64,000 bases of DNA, taken from NCBI GenBank assembly GCA_917880885.1, contig OU862917.1:33034104-33098103 (forward strand), written 5' to 3'. Shown here piece by piece: positions 63,166 through 64,000 of this stretch. Source of the stretch: Limnephilus marmoratus. Taxonomy: Eukaryota; Arthropoda; Insecta; Trichoptera; Limnephilidae. A program made the position numbers and the translations under genes. Below the pieces are notes generated by a model. That model was given only the letters and a program-made list of their open reading frames with translations, had not been told where the DNA came from and ran no database searches. Numbering within the stretch: the first letter of the stretch is position 1; each line of letters begins with the position of its first letter.

Positions 63166-64000
63166 ATTATCTAAACAGCTATTTTTTTGGTATTTTAGTA
63201 TATAAAATATAATGTACATTTAGATGATGTAATAATTTGCCTACATGTTCATCAAATATCTTAATACCACTCTTCCATGGAAGCATTAGCTTGTGTCTGG
63301 AAGAGTAGTGTATATTTAATGCAATATTATATTTTACGTTTTTAAATTACAATGTGAATGTAAAAAACAATAATAAAACACAAAGTTGTAAGTTCGGTGT
63401 TATGTAATTATAAGTATTTATCTACTATCAAACAATTTTATTATTTGGATAATGTATCTAGAATTATTGTAATTAGTTGTTAAAAACAAAACAAAATTTA
63501 ACTTATTTGAAGAATGGAGTATCTCTTGGAAACTGAGTTATAAGTTATTCTTAAGATTAGATTAGTCTGAAACTTCTTTTTTTTTAAGATTACCTTTAAA
63601 ATATTTTTTAACAGTGTGTTAGCATTGCGGCATACTTACGGCCTTTTGCTAAACCAAACCTGGAAAGGACACGCAATAAATAGGCCAACAGAACTAGCTC
63701 AGGAAGCCGGCGCAAGCAAGGTTCCTCTTAAAACCAAGGCGAGTGTTGTGGTTCGCTTGTGAATTCCTCCTCCTCCTTTCCTCACAATCTCCAGGTCTCT
63801 TTCCTCAATCAGAACACAGTTTTGCACGTAAAGGATTTATTCATTTAGAAGGAGACAGGGTTTTACAATTGCCAGCCTCGGCAAACTACACATGGGTACT
63901 TGCTAGGACTAGTATTCTAACATTGCGGGGAACTTCTCTCTCTCAACTCTCCACACGTGTTAGTGAATTTAAACACGGGATGTAGCACACAAGAGGGGGC
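63166..64000. other. Unclassified right flank
   Basis: AT-rich until about 63600, then GC-richer. The open frame 63743-63985 has no recognised domain. Possible LTR or gene edge, but no termini or splice-supported exons can be named before the window ends. Confidence 0.35.

Noticed and set aside
63743..63985. Possible gene start at the right edge
   Set aside because: No recognisable domain, and the frame is not supported by splice or promoter signals in view.

Overview
This is eukaryotic, AT-rich DNA with no convincing host gene and no bacterial features. Every recognisable coding segment belongs to a transposable element: non-LTR retrotransposons (Jockey/CR1-like, R1-like, RTE-like), a Penelope-like element with a GIY-YIG nuclease, LTR-type elements, Helitrons, a Tc1-like and a piggyBac-like relic, SINE-like repeats and foldback elements. 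R1- and Jockey-type LINEs together with Helitron termini of the kind common in insects suggest an arthropod, most likely an insect. The species cannot be named from the sequence.

Layout. 1-5.1 kb: a truncated LINE reverse transcriptase, a Penelope-like element headed by an inverted copy of its own 5' part, an LTR and a LINE 3' end. 5.6-6.0 kb: a palindrome carrying two divergent tRNA-like genes. 6.5-10.6 kb: a short Helitron and a larger array of ~80-bp repeats, both built from TTC and GAA triplets in strict 5-bp phase (the heat shock element pattern), the large array split by a solo LTR with a clean 4-bp target duplication and by a second LTR candidate. 11.3-15.4 kb: a nearly complete two-ORF LINE (minus). 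16-20.2 kb: Helitron ends, a terminal-inverted-repeat element with a Tc1-like element nested inside it, and a Helitron hosting a SINE-like repeat. 21.8-25.1 kb: a LINE with an intact 981-codon endonuclease/RT frame (minus). 25-28.2 kb: SINE-like repeats. 29.5-33.9 kb: an LTR interrupted by a 5'-truncated R1-like LINE. 34.5-37.7 kb and 43.7-45.6 kb: two decayed copies of one LINE family. 37.8-43.7 kb: another LINE (plus), split by a 2,491-bp insertion that has perfect 21-bp target duplications and carries a 1.4-kb polypyrimidine array. 45.6-52.1 kb: LINE fragments, a piggyBac relic and an RTE-like relic. 54-57.9 kb: a foldback element, a Helitron and a threefold tandem repeat. 58.3-63.2 kb: a decayed LINE (plus) with two insertions.

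How the parts relate. The nesting gives a relative chronology: LTR into repeat array, R1-like LINE into LTR, SINE into Helitron, Tc1-like into another DNA transposon, retroposon into LINE. Non-autonomous elements can be matched with likely partners: the SINE-like family shares its 3' tail with the LINE at 47.4-48.6 kb, and three LINE copies share a 3' hairpin followed by an AATA-rich tail. The most interesting signal is the heat-shock-element-like phasing inside Helitron-type DNA. Family and clade names come from motif recognition by eye, without database searches.
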